NCBI GenBank assembly: GCA_002394385.1
Contig: DGTS01000011.1
Span: 341,809-405,808, forward strand
Direction of reading: 5' to 3'
Length of the DNA stretch: 64,000 nt
DNA from: Prevotella sp. UBA4330
GTDB taxonomy: Bacteria > Bacteroidota > Bacteroidia > Bacteroidales > Bacteroidaceae
Shown here one piece after another: positions 23,770 to 33,205 of the stretch; the stretch's first letter is position 1; each line of letters begins with the position of its first letter. The position numbers and the translations under genes were made by a program. The notes beneath the pieces were generated by a model. That model saw only the letters and a list, made by a program, of their open reading frames with translations. It made no database searches and was not told where the DNA came from.

Positions 23770-25218
23770 ATGTCACAGGACGATCTAAAATTAAAGACGA
23801 AAAAAAGTTTATATTGGTCATTTCTTAATCAATTTGCAAATTACGGTATTCAGTTCGCTATAGGTATCGTAATGGCAAGATTGTTATCTCCTGCAGATTA
23901 TGGTATAACTGCTTTACCTGCTGTATTTATGGCTGTCGCGGGAATCTTTGTTGATGGAGGTGGATTTGGAAGCGCTTTAGTAAGGAAACCAGAGATAACA
24001 GAAAAAGATCTTGCCACTTCTTTCTATTACAGTATAGTGGTTGGACTATTTTGCTATCTATCACTGTTTTTTGCATCACCCTGGATTGCCGCGTTTTACA
24101 ATGCCCCAATTCTTAAGGATATTATGAAAGTAACTGCCATAGGATTCTTGATAGGTCCATTAAATACTCCACAAACTATAATTTTAAAAAGACGATTAGA
24201 TTTTAAGACACCGACAAAGGTAAATATCACATGCCGAATTCTTTCAGGGATTGTTGGACTGACGTTAGCATTCATTGGATATGGAGTATGGGCATTGGTA
24301 TTATCTAGTTTGTTTAGTAGCATTGTATCTCTCATCTTAAATTGGTGGGTTGTAAGATGGTATCCCAAAACAAGTTGGTCGAAAGAGTCGTTTAAATATT
24401 TATGGAATTATGGGAATAAAATGATGGGGGCTCAGTTATTAAATACACTTTACAATAATATAACACCTGTCATAATTGGCAAATTCTTCAGTCCTGCATT
24501 ATTGGGCGTTTATAATAGAGCCCAAGGTTATGCGGCATTACCATCCAACAATATTTCCGGAGCGATTTCCTCTGTAACTTTTCCTGTAATAAGTAAAATA
24601 CAAGATGATCCAGAAAGATTAGAAAGAGCATACCGAAAAATGCTTAGAACTGCTGCTTTCATCATTTTCCCTTTAATGATGGTGCTTTCAGCCCTGGCCC
24701 GTCCTCTAATCATTGTCATGATTACAGAAAAATGGGAAGCATGTATTCTACTTCTACAGATTATTTGTTTCAATAAAATGTGGTGGCCCATCCATGCGAT
24801 GAATGTTAATCTATTGCTTGTCAAAGGGCGTACAGATCTTTTCCTAAGGTTAGAAATCATAAAAAAGGTATTAGGCCTCTGCATATTATGTTCTACGCTC
24901 CCTTTTGGAATTGTTGCATTTTGCGTAGGTGGAGTCATCAGTTCCGTCATTTGCCTGTTTATAAATACGTATTATACAGGAAAATTGATAAAGGTAGGTT
25001 TCTGGGTACAAATGAAGGATATTATACCAACATTTACATTATCATTATGCATTTGGCTTTTATTACAAGGGGCATGCTTATTAATTGACAATTATGTGAT
25101 TCAGATAATTGTTGGTGGCATTTTGGCATTAACGTTCTACTTAGGAATGAGCATATTGCTAAAACGTCCAGAATTGCAAGAGGTCAAGTATATGTTAGAT
25201 CGCAAAAGAAAGTACTAA
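23770..25218 (+). CDS. wzx: Wzx-type polysaccharide flippase (WzxC/MATE-like)
   Basis: This 482-residue membrane protein has about 12-14 hydrophobic segments. SLYWSFLNQFANYGIQFAIG at the N-terminus, RLLSPADYGITALPAVFM next and YNRAQGYAALPSNNISGAIS in the middle are typical of the MOP superfamily polysaccharide transporters. It would flip the undecaprenyl-linked repeat unit to the periplasm for Wzy polymerisation. It is the only flippase in the window. Its last codon overlaps the next start by one base (TAATG). Confidence 0.88.
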   Translation: MSQDDLKLKTKKSLYWSFLNQFANYGIQFAIGIVMARLLSPADYGITALPAVFMAVAGIFVDGGGFGSALVRKPEITEKDLATSFYYSIVVGLFCYLSLFFASPWIAAFYNAPILKDIMKVTAIGFLIGPLNTPQTIILKRRLDFKTPTKVNITCRILSGIVGLTLAFIGYGVWALVLSSLFSSIVSLILNWWVVRWYPKTSWSKESFKYLWNYGNKMMGAQLLNTLYNNITPVIIGKFFSPALLGVYNRAQGYAALPSNNISGAISSVTFPVISKIQDDPERLERAYRKMLRTAAFIIFPLMMVLSALARPLIIVMITEKWEACILLLQIICFNKMWWPIHAMNVNLLLVKGRTDLFLRLEIIKKVLGLCILCSTLPFGIVAFCVGGVISSVICLFINTYYTGKLIKVGFWVQMKDIIPTFTLSLCIWLLLQGACLLIDNYVIQIIVGGILALTFYLGMSILLKRPELQEVKYMLDRKRKY

Positions 25219-26264
25219 TGAATAATCAGAATACGCATAACCACCCATTGGTAAGTGTAATAACCCCTGGATGGAATGGCAAGTTATTTGTTCATAGATT
25301 GCTAGACTCAATTATAGCGCAAACCTATGACAATATGGAGTATATCTATGTTGACGATGGTTCAACTGACGGGACTAAAGACATAGTATTATCATACAAA
25401 GAAAAGTTTGAGGCTCGGGGAATTCCATTTAGATATATTTATAAAGAGAATGGAGGACTATGCAGTGCAATCCAAGAAGGGCTCAAATATGTTAAAGGCG
25501 AAATGTTATGTTGGCCAGAATATGACGACATCCTGTTACCTGAAGCCATGTCTAAACGAGTGCAATATCTACAAGAACATCCCGACTGTGCTGTTGTTAC
25601 ATGTGATGCATGGATAACACCATCAGACAATTTAGACAAGCCTACAGGACTTTTATCTGGAAATAATCCAAACCGTTATGATAGGAATCATTTTGTCCAA
25701 CTACTAACGGGCAAGTCAATATTTACAGCCGCATGCCACATGGTAAGGATGGATGTGTTTGATGAAACCCACCCAAATCGAGAGATATATCAGTCGAGAA
25801 TAGGCGCCATTTGGCAAATGCTATTACCCATATACTATAGCCATAACAGAGGTTTTATCGATAAACCATTAGTAAAATGGGTTGTTAGAAGCGATAGCGT
25901 GAGTAATAAGCACCTTCCACTGTCAAAAAGAATTCAAACTATTAATGAGTTTAAGGTTATTCGTGAGTCTGTTATTGACGAAATATTCATGCCAAATGAG
26001 GATGCCAAACTTTACAAATCTATTGTAAACAAACTAACGGCAGAAAGTTTTATAAAATACGGTATGGAATATAGAGATAGAGATCTTTTTTATAAAGGAT
26101 ATAACTTCTTTCAAAAGAATGGCATTCATATAACAAAAGATATAAGATTAAAAAAACTTCAAATTGATTACAAGGTTGCATACTGGGCAATAAATCTTAT
26201 GAATTATTTAAGGAACGGTTTTTACGCAATGTTTAAGAAGTTCTATCACAAACTATATGGATAG
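25218..26264 (+). CDS. Family 2 glycosyltransferase
   Basis: This 348-residue GT-A enzyme begins PLVSVITPGWNGKLFVHRLL, with YIYVDDGSTDGTKDIV and the EYDD acidic pair in MLCWPEYDDILLPE as metal site. The C-terminal ~130 residues are basic and helical, as in polymer-chain GT2s. It is directly joined to wzx. Sugar specificity is not readable. Confidence 0.85.
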   Translation: MNNQNTHNHPLVSVITPGWNGKLFVHRLLDSIIAQTYDNMEYIYVDDGSTDGTKDIVLSYKEKFEARGIPFRYIYKENGGLCSAIQEGLKYVKGEMLCWPEYDDILLPEAMSKRVQYLQEHPDCAVVTCDAWITPSDNLDKPTGLLSGNNPNRYDRNHFVQLLTGKSIFTAACHMVRMDVFDETHPNREIYQSRIGAIWQMLLPIYYSHNRGFIDKPLVKWVVRSDSVSNKHLPLSKRIQTINEFKVIRESVIDEIFMPNEDAKLYKSIVNKLTAESFIKYGMEYRDRDLFYKGYNFFQKNGIHITKDIRLKKLQIDYKVAYWAINLMNYLRNGFYAMFKKFYHKLYG

Positions 26265-26410
26265 ACTGTCTATCATTAAAGATATACGGATAAGTACAGG
26301 AATAAAAGAATTGCCATAGTTTTTGCAATTGCATATACTAAAAGTGGATCGCTCATTCTGCCCACTAAAGCGATTTATTATAACATCTGACGGGAATAAG
26401 ATTTTCTTAA

Positions 26411-27519
26411 ATGAGAATATCGAACATGAGTACAAAAAATAGCAATAAAGTATCTTGTATAATCGATTTTTCTCGTTTCCCCCTTGCTGTGTTGGTGGTT
26501 TTCATTCACTACACAGGAATTGGAGACTTGACTATTTCTGCATCATCTTTTTGTGACATATCAGATTATGATGTTTATAGTTTTATTCGAATTTTTCTTT
26601 CAAGAGTTATTTCTCAAGTCGCGGTTCCTGCTTTTTTCTTAATCTCTGGTTATTTATTTTACAAAAGATTGGAACAATGGGACTGGAATATATGGAAAGA
26701 AAAAGTAAAATCCAGGATACATACACTACTAATACCGTACCTTGTATGGATAACCTTATATGTGGTATTCTGCAGGGTCTTGGACTTTTTCATATCTAAT
26801 GATTGGAGTGTATTTGTTTCCAAATGGCACATAATTGGATACTATTACAATTGCACATATGCAGATATGGACAATATCAGTTGGCTCGGATCATCCTCTC
26901 CCACATGCTGTCCAGTTTTATTCCATTTTGGTTTATCCGAGATTTAATGTGCATGGTGATATTGTCACCTCTTATTTATTATGCGATAAAAAAAATGGGG
27001 AAAGGATTTATTGCTGTGTTGGTGTTAGCATATGTAAGTCAAGTATGGCCTATAATACCAGGTATTAGCATAAGGGCCTTTTGCTTTTTCTCTATAGGGG
27101 CTTTTTTCTCTTTATACAAAATCAAGATACCAAAAGTCATCTTGAAATTATCTTATTTTACGACACTGACTCTTGCAATTGCATGCTGTCTTACTTTCCA
27201 CTCACATGTTTACTGGATACTTTTGCCATGGTTTGTCTTGAGTGCAATTCTGTCTTTCTATGACATTACAAAGAAGATTTCCGGGATGGGGGTGAGAATG
27301 CCCAGGCTTCTCGTAGAATCCACATTCTTCATTTTCGCATTCCATTTCTTTTTGCTTCATGCACTGTCCACATTTCGGACCACGACAAATATGTCTTTAG
27401 GATGGTTATTATTTGATTATTTCCTTATCCCAATATCATGTGCAAGCATCTCTATTATAGCATATTATGCTTTAAAGCAATGGTGTAACAAGGTAATTAA
27501 AGTATTAGTCGGCAGATAG
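26411..27519 (+). pseudogene. Membrane acyltransferase (acyltransferase 3), frameshifted
   Basis: The 5' frame (26411 or 26426 to 26947) has RFPLAVLVVFIHYTGIG and VAVPAFFLISGYLFYKRL, the first helices of acyltransferase-3 proteins. The 3' frame carries IPFWFIRDLMCMVILSPLIY, the next conserved block, and the remaining helices to 27519. The switch lies near the TTTT at 26916-26919: one extra base would restore PVFIPFWFIRDLM. No long homopolymer is present, so this is either a true inactivating deletion or a sequencing or assembly error. Confidence 0.72.
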
Positions 27520-27523
27520 TAGA

Positions 27524-28489
27524 ATGAATCCACCAGTAATTAGTATTATAATTGCAATTTATAATGCAGAGTCTTATTTGAGCAAAGGCATAGAAGATAT
27601 CCTGGCACAGACATTCAGTAATTTCGAGATATTACTCGTTGACGATGGAAGTACCGATACCACAGTTGAGATATGCGACAGATATGCAAATAAAGATACA
27701 CGCATCAGAGTTTTTCACGAGCAACACCAAGGAGTAGCCCGTGCTCGGCAGGTCGGGATTAATAATGCTTGTGGAATATACACTATTCATATTGACGCTG
27801 ACGACAATATAAGCCCAAATATGTTAGAGGAAATGTACAATTCCGCAAAAGATTCAGGTGCGGACATTCTTATATGTGATTACATGGAAGTTAATCATCA
27901 CGGACCAATATATCATGCCCAACGACCAACAGTTTTGACACAAGAAGGAGTTACAAACGACTTGATACAAGGCAAACTATACGGAGCACTGTGGAACAAA
28001 CTGATACGTACATCCTGTTTCCAAGATAACAATGTCTGCTTCCGCGAAGACCTAACCATGCGAGAGGATATGTTTTTTGTGCTTGATGTACTGCCTTATT
28101 GCTCTAAGATTGCATATCTTCCAGAGGCATTATACAGTTATGACAAGACGAGCAATGCATCCTCCCTTACGAACACATACCTTTCTGAAGACAGAAAGTA
28201 TTATGTTCAAGAGTTAAAATGGCATGAAACGGCATTAAAGAACACACTTGTCAGTAAGGAAAATAAAGAACATGTTAGCAATTCTCTTTTGAACATTGCG
28301 TATATCACGCTAAGTGGCAATATATTCACAAAGGCCGAATGGAAAAAGTCATTCTCAAAATACAATGATGTTTTTGAAAAGGCTGCAAATAATTATAAAA
28401 AAAGGCTCGTGTTGATGGCAATAAATAAGCACTATCATCTGGCATCTACTATTAGAGCATTTTTGTCCATATTAAAAAGGAAAGCATGA
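27524..28489 (+). CDS. Family 2 glycosyltransferase
   Basis: This 321-residue GT-A enzyme begins PVISIIIAIYNAESYLSKGI, with ILLVDDGSTDTTVEICDR and the metal-site DAD in YTIHIDADDNISPNML. LRTSCFQ-like and TMREDMFFVLDVLPY stretches place it with the 'WNKLI...EDxFF' capsule subgroup (LYGALWNKLIRTSCF). It overlaps the pyruvyltransferase gene by 4 bases. Confidence 0.87.
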   Translation: MNPPVISIIIAIYNAESYLSKGIEDILAQTFSNFEILLVDDGSTDTTVEICDRYANKDTRIRVFHEQHQGVARARQVGINNACGIYTIHIDADDNISPNMLEEMYNSAKDSGADILICDYMEVNHHGPIYHAQRPTVLTQEGVTNDLIQGKLYGALWNKLIRTSCFQDNNVCFREDLTMREDMFFVLDVLPYCSKIAYLPEALYSYDKTSNASSLTNTYLSEDRKYYVQELKWHETALKNTLVSKENKEHVSNSLLNIAYITLSGNIFTKAEWKKSFSKYNDVFEKAANNYKKRLVLMAINKHYHLASTIRAFLSILKRKA

Positions 28490-29550
28490 AAGTAGGCATC
28501 CTGACTCAACATTTTTATAAAAACTATGGCGGCATCCTGCAAAACTGGGCTTTACAACAGATTTTGCTGGGAATGGGGCATGAGCCACTGACTTTTGAGC
28601 ACGACACCTGCTATACAAAGAGAAGATGGCTAATGCGTATGGTGAAGCACATCATTAGTGAAAGGTCTTTAAAGCGTATTCCTGAGTATCCATATAAAGG
28701 TAGAATAGGACACAAGCCATTTATCGATTTCGTATTGAAACACATAAACAGTGAGACTGTACGTGTATTCACATCTGACATTGAAAAAAAATACGGTATA
28801 GATGCTTTTATTGTTGGCAGTGATCAGGTATGGCGGCCTGCATTTAATTCGGGCAGATTATACAATATGTATCTTGATTTTGCATCTGACTCCGTAAAGA
28901 AAATTGCTTACGCAGCATCATTCGGAGTATCTAGATGGGAATACAGCAATAATCAAACGGAGAAATGCAGAAAACTCGTTCAACGTTTCAATGCGATATC
29001 TGTTAGGGAGGATTCCGCCATAGCACTTTGTCAAGAGCATCTTGGTATTAATGCGGAACTAGTATTAGACCCCACTTTGTTGCTTGATATGAAGGACTAT
29101 GAAAGGATATGTTATAACACACCTAAAAAAGAGCCTTATGTTTTTGTGTATGCACTTCACTTAAATGATGATATCATTAATCTTTCCAACAAAAAGGCCG
29201 AGGAACAAAGAACATATGTAAAAACCATACAGGCAGGCGACAAACTAAAAAGGGAAGATTGTATAGAAGACTGGCTTGCTTCTTTTCGTGATGCTTCATG
29301 TATCGTAACAGACTCTTTTCATGGAATGGTTTTTTCTATTATATTTAACAAACCTTTCCTGATAATCAAGAATGAGAGTGGAGGCAATGCTCGCTACTAT
29401 TCTTTACTAAAGCAATTGGGACTGGAAAATAGAATAGTTGACAATATAAACTGTTTACCGGAAATAGATATAAACTGGGAAATAGTCAACGAGAAGAGGG
29501 AAAACCTTAAAGAATTGAGCATTCAGTTCTTAAAAAAGGCATTAAAATAA
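28486..29550 (+). CDS. Polysaccharide pyruvyl transferase family protein
   Basis: This 354-residue protein of the CsaB/WcaK family adds a pyruvate ketal from phosphoenolpyruvate to a sugar. VGILTQHFYKNYGGILQNWALQ at the N-terminus, FIVGSDQVWRP in the middle and CIVTDSFHGMVFSIIFNKPF near the C-terminus are the three signature blocks. The product would carry an extra negative charge. Some members of this family act differently, so the acceptor is unknown. Confidence 0.87.
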   Translation: MKVGILTQHFYKNYGGILQNWALQQILLGMGHEPLTFEHDTCYTKRRWLMRMVKHIISERSLKRIPEYPYKGRIGHKPFIDFVLKHINSETVRVFTSDIEKKYGIDAFIVGSDQVWRPAFNSGRLYNMYLDFASDSVKKIAYAASFGVSRWEYSNNQTEKCRKLVQRFNAISVREDSAIALCQEHLGINAELVLDPTLLLDMKDYERICYNTPKKEPYVFVYALHLNDDIINLSNKKAEEQRTYVKTIQAGDKLKREDCIEDWLASFRDASCIVTDSFHGMVFSIIFNKPFLIIKNESGGNARYYSLLKQLGLENRIVDNINCLPEIDINWEIVNEKRENLKELSIQFLKKALK

Positions 29551-29551
29551 G

Positions 29552-30379
29552 ATGAAAAAGAAAGACATATCTGTCATTATTCCATTGTATAACAAGGGGA
29601 TGATAATAGAACGTACGGTCAAGAGTGTTCTTGAACAAACTTACCCAAACTTTGAACTTATTATTGTAGATGACGGGTCAACAGACAACAGTGTTGAGGT
29701 CGTACAACATATTAAGGATGAGCGAATACATTTGATACAACAAAAAAACGCAGGGCCAAGCGCAGCCCGTAATACAGGAGTTAGAAATGCGCAAACAGAA
29801 TGGATTGTTTTCCTTGACGCTGATGACGAGTTCCTTCCTGATGCATTGGAACACTTTGACGAACTAAGAAACAATTTCAAAGACGTTGACATATACAATT
29901 GTCGAAGTAATATCAGAACTGGCGACAAGTTAACACCTACATACCACCCTTTAGAAGGCTATGTTAAAAATCCTCTGAAGGAATGTTACTTCAGTAAATG
30001 CATGCCAGGTGCAGGGTTTTCTATGTATCGTAAAGAATATATTAGCCAATATCCATACGATGAGAGATTGCGCAGGTTTGAAGATGCAGAATTACTTATC
30101 AGATTGCTGCCAAAGGCACGTGTGTTTTCAAGCAAGAAGATTGTTCAAGTACACGACATTAACTATGCACAAGCCAGTGCCCCACGTAAGGACATCAATG
30201 AGGACTATTCTGGACATCTTACCATGAAGGGTAAACCTTTCTGGGGAAAGATGTGCGTATATCGTACATTTCTGGAGAATCGAGAAGCATATAAAGATGA
30301 TATGCATAGACTTTATCCGAGTTGGTATTGTAGGTATGACTTGCTACTTCTTTACAAAATACTGAAACATTTCAAATAA
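29552..30379 (+). CDS. Family 2 glycosyltransferase
   Basis: This 275-residue compact GT-A enzyme has DISVIIPLYNKGMIIERTV, LIIVDDGSTDNSVEVVQHI and WIVFLDADDEFLPDAL (metal-site DAD). AGPSAARNTGVRNA is the standard acceptor-side loop. It overlaps the next GT4 gene by one base. Confidence 0.88.
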   Translation: MKKKDISVIIPLYNKGMIIERTVKSVLEQTYPNFELIIVDDGSTDNSVEVVQHIKDERIHLIQQKNAGPSAARNTGVRNAQTEWIVFLDADDEFLPDALEHFDELRNNFKDVDIYNCRSNIRTGDKLTPTYHPLEGYVKNPLKECYFSKCMPGAGFSMYRKEYISQYPYDERLRRFEDAELLIRLLPKARVFSSKKIVQVHDINYAQASAPRKDINEDYSGHLTMKGKPFWGKMCVYRTFLENREAYKDDMHRLYPSWYCRYDLLLLYKILKHFK

Positions 30380-31641
30380 TGAGAGTTCTTTGGTTTACAA
30401 ATACTCCTTGTGATTACAATTCAGGCAAAGGAATTAGAGGCTATAATGGAGGTGGCTGGCTTACCTCTTTAGAGGATGAATTAGTTAGACAAGATGCAAT
30501 AGAACTGGGCATCTGTTTTTGCCAGAATGGACAACCTTTCAAATCTGAGAGAAACGGTGTCGTATATTATCCTGTGCCATTACCCCAAAAAACAAAGAAG
30601 GACAAGATTCTTGACATCATACATCATGGAGATCTTAAACGAGATGAAATCCTATGGGATCATTACAAGACAGTATTTAAAAAGGCTATCGATGACTTCA
30701 AGCCAGATATAATTCACATTTTCGGTTCCGAACTCTATATGGGACTTGCGACCTTTGTAGCCCCATGTCCAGTAGTGCTCCATATCCAAGGACTCCTCTC
30801 TCTCTATATATATATATGGTTTCCTTCAGGGGTATCGAAAACTAGTTACCTATTTCAAGACTGGAACCCGAAGAAAATATTTGACAGGTTCCAATTGTAT
30901 ACCTTCTGGAAACGCAGTTGCTACCGTGAACAAAAGGTACTATCCCATACAAAGCATGTTATTGGCCGTACGCATTGGGATGAGTTGGCTACAGAAATTC
31001 TTAATCCTGAACGTGTATACCATTATGGTGGCGAGATTCTACGAAAAGAATTCTATCAAGAACACAAGCGCGTCATTCCAAAGAGACTGACAATTGTTAC
31101 TACCAGTAGTAGTCCAACATACAAAGGATTTGATTATGTCCTTCAGATAGCCAATGTTCTGAAAAATGTAATGCATCGTGACTTCGAATGGTTGATTTAT
31201 GGAAATGTTGTCCCCACGTTTCAACAGAAATTTACAGGGCTACAGCATAATGAATTGAATATCAAACTGATGGGGGTTGCTTCGGCTATAAAATTGTGTG
31301 ATGCTATATCTAATGCGACGGTTTATTTCCAGCCATCATACATAGAAAACAGTCCAAACTCAGTATGTGAAGCACAGATTTTAGGTGTACCTGTGGTGGC
31401 GACCAATGTAGGTGGCACAGCATCACTGATAAGCGAAGGTGAAACAGGTTTTTTAGTACCAACTAATGATCCATACACTGCTGCCTATCGGATTACTCGA
31501 ATTGGAGATGATCGTGATTGGAATCTTCGTATCGGCCGCCAATCTCAAAAGGTTGCGAGAGATCGTCATAACCATAAGGAAATTGTAAGCAGCCTCATCA
31601 AAACTTATCAAGATATTATTAATTCTTCAGAAAACATATGA
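30379..31641 (+). CDS. Family 4 glycosyltransferase
   Basis: This 420-residue GT-B enzyme has a donor-binding block VYFQPSYIENSPNSVCEAQ followed by GVPVVATNVGGTASLI, containing the conserved E-x(7)-E-type region. The N-terminal domain reads MRVLWFTNTPCDYNSGKGI. A compound dinucleotide repeat, (CT)5 then (AT)6, lies inside the gene at 30796-30817 and is translated as part of LLSLYIYIW; the frame is intact at this length. Confidence 0.87.
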   Translation: MRVLWFTNTPCDYNSGKGIRGYNGGGWLTSLEDELVRQDAIELGICFCQNGQPFKSERNGVVYYPVPLPQKTKKDKILDIIHHGDLKRDEILWDHYKTVFKKAIDDFKPDIIHIFGSELYMGLATFVAPCPVVLHIQGLLSLYIYIWFPSGVSKTSYLFQDWNPKKIFDRFQLYTFWKRSCYREQKVLSHTKHVIGRTHWDELATEILNPERVYHYGGEILRKEFYQEHKRVIPKRLTIVTTSSSPTYKGFDYVLQIANVLKNVMHRDFEWLIYGNVVPTFQQKFTGLQHNELNIKLMGVASAIKLCDAISNATVYFQPSYIENSPNSVCEAQILGVPVVATNVGGTASLISEGETGFLVPTNDPYTAAYRITRIGDDRDWNLRIGRQSQKVARDRHNHKEIVSSLIKTYQDIINSSENI

Positions 31642-32216
31642 ACTTATTGATTAATAAATATTTTCGCTGGTTTAACCGTTTTTATTTCCAATTAAAAAAG
31701 ATTAAATTCGGGAAAAACATACAAGTCTATAATAGGGTATACATTACTGGGAAAAGAGGCAGAATAACAATCGGCGATGATTTCTATCTTACTAGTGGCG
31801 ATGGCATTAACCCTATTTGCGGTAATAACATGGGGTGTATTCATACAGAACTAACAACTACAACAATTACCATAGGCAACCATGTGGGTATGTCTTCACC
31901 AAGTATATGGATTCGAGATAGCCTTACCATCGGTGATCATGTAAGAATCGGAGGAAACTGTTTGATTATGGATACTGATGCCCACCAAATTGACTACCTT
32001 GCGAGACGTAGGGGTAGAGGAGACAAAACATCAATAATAAAAAGTGCTCCTATATCCATTGAGGAAGATGTATGGATAGGTGCCAACTGCATTATACTAA
32101 AAGGCGTCACGATTGGGGCACGCAGTATAATTGGAGCAGGCAGCGTTGTGACGAAGAGCATTCCTTCCGACTGCATAGCAGCAGGAAATCCATGTATAAT
32201 AATACGGCAAATTTGA
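31638..32216 (+). CDS. Hexapeptide-repeat O-acyltransferase (WcaF/NodL-like)
   Basis: This 192-residue left-handed beta-helix protein has ITIGDDFYLTSGDGINPI, VRIGGNCLIMDTDAHQID (His of the DTDAH motif is the expected catalytic base), EDVWIGANCIILKGVTIG and IPSDCIAAGNPCII as closing coil. It should O-acetylate a sugar from acetyl-CoA. It overlaps the GT4 stop by 4 bases. Confidence 0.87.
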   Translation: MNLLINKYFRWFNRFYFQLKKIKFGKNIQVYNRVYITGKRGRITIGDDFYLTSGDGINPICGNNMGCIHTELTTTTITIGNHVGMSSPSIWIRDSLTIGDHVRIGGNCLIMDTDAHQIDYLARRRGRGDKTSIIKSAPISIEEDVWIGANCIILKGVTIGARSIIGAGSVVTKSIPSDCIAAGNPCIIIRQI

Positions 32217-32223
32217 ACTGGCT

Positions 32224-33180
32224 ATGAATAATCTTAATAAACAGCGGGATGTATATGTTGATGTGGCAAAAGGAATTGCCATGCTTTTGGTAGTACGTAT
32301 ACATACAGAAGTATTTGGAGTTATCAATGTCCCATATCCCATAATTGCTGTCCCCTTTTTCTTCTTTCTGAGCGGTTTCTATGACAACACTTACAAGCCC
32401 GTAAAAGATTGGTTACCAAATACATTCAAACGTCTTTTCCTCGTCGGCATTTATTGGGTCATTATCAGTTTTACATATATTTCACTATTGCATTATCTTA
32501 AAGACCACACTATACCTATTAATGTCTCTGTATATCAGCCTTTAATAGGAGGAAGGGCGACATGGTTCCTATTCGCCTTGTTCTATGCGAAGTGTGGCAC
32601 ATGGCTCATTAATAAAACGAAAATACCCTCATACATCATTGTTCCATTACTCATACTGTTTGGTGGTGTGATTTCAAGAATTAATCTTCCTCTTCTGTTG
32701 GACGAAGGTATAGCAGCCATTCCTTTCTACTATGCAGGAAAAGTCTGCTACCCACTTATAAATAAAAACAGGAAGATTGTTAGTTGGCTCTCAGTAATAG
32801 GGGTAATATGCATTTTGTTAATGCAAATGAGGTGGTTTCCGTGGGTATTGGTTTCCTATACACGACATCCGCCATATATGTATCCAGTATTTTTTCTTAT
32901 GACCTTCTGTTCCTTCGCAACGTTTATTTGGATAAGCAAGAAACTTGAAAATCAAAAATGGCTGGGTAATTTCGGTAAGCAAACAATGGGAGTCCTTGTT
33001 CTTCACCCACTATTATTACATACTATTGCCGTTGTTCTTAACAGAATCTTTGAGAAAGGTTCTACACCGTGGATCATCATCTTTTTAGTCGCTTATGTGA
33101 TTGTCTGTGTTTTATCATACTATCTTTCTTTACTAATTATGAAGCACTGTCCAATATTATTAGGGGGCAAAAAGAAGTAA
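32224..33180 (+). CDS. Membrane acyltransferase (acyltransferase 3), intact
   Basis: The protein has 318 residues and about ten transmembrane helices. DVYVDVAKGIAMLLVVRIHT is the catalytic N-terminal helix (His in the RIHT position), and FFFFLSGFYDNTYK the second. The WecH/OatA-like size fits a capsule O-acetylase. It is the only one of the three acyltransferase-3 genes in the window with an uninterrupted frame. Confidence 0.85.
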   Translation: MNNLNKQRDVYVDVAKGIAMLLVVRIHTEVFGVINVPYPIIAVPFFFFLSGFYDNTYKPVKDWLPNTFKRLFLVGIYWVIISFTYISLLHYLKDHTIPINVSVYQPLIGGRATWFLFALFYAKCGTWLINKTKIPSYIIVPLLILFGGVISRINLPLLLDEGIAAIPFYYAGKVCYPLINKNRKIVSWLSVIGVICILLMQMRWFPWVLVSYTRHPPYMYPVFFLMTFCSFATFIWISKKLENQKWLGNFGKQTMGVLVLHPLLLHTIAVVLNRIFEKGSTPWIIIFLVAYVIVCVLSYYLSLLIMKHCPILLGGKKK

Positions 33181-33205
33181 TATAGCAAATCCCAGTTTAA
33201 CAAAC

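Noticed and set aside
26260..26274. GATAGAC-T-GTCTATC palindrome at the end of a GT2 gene as a terminator
   Set aside because: The stem overlaps the stop codon and no T-run follows; it is probably chance.
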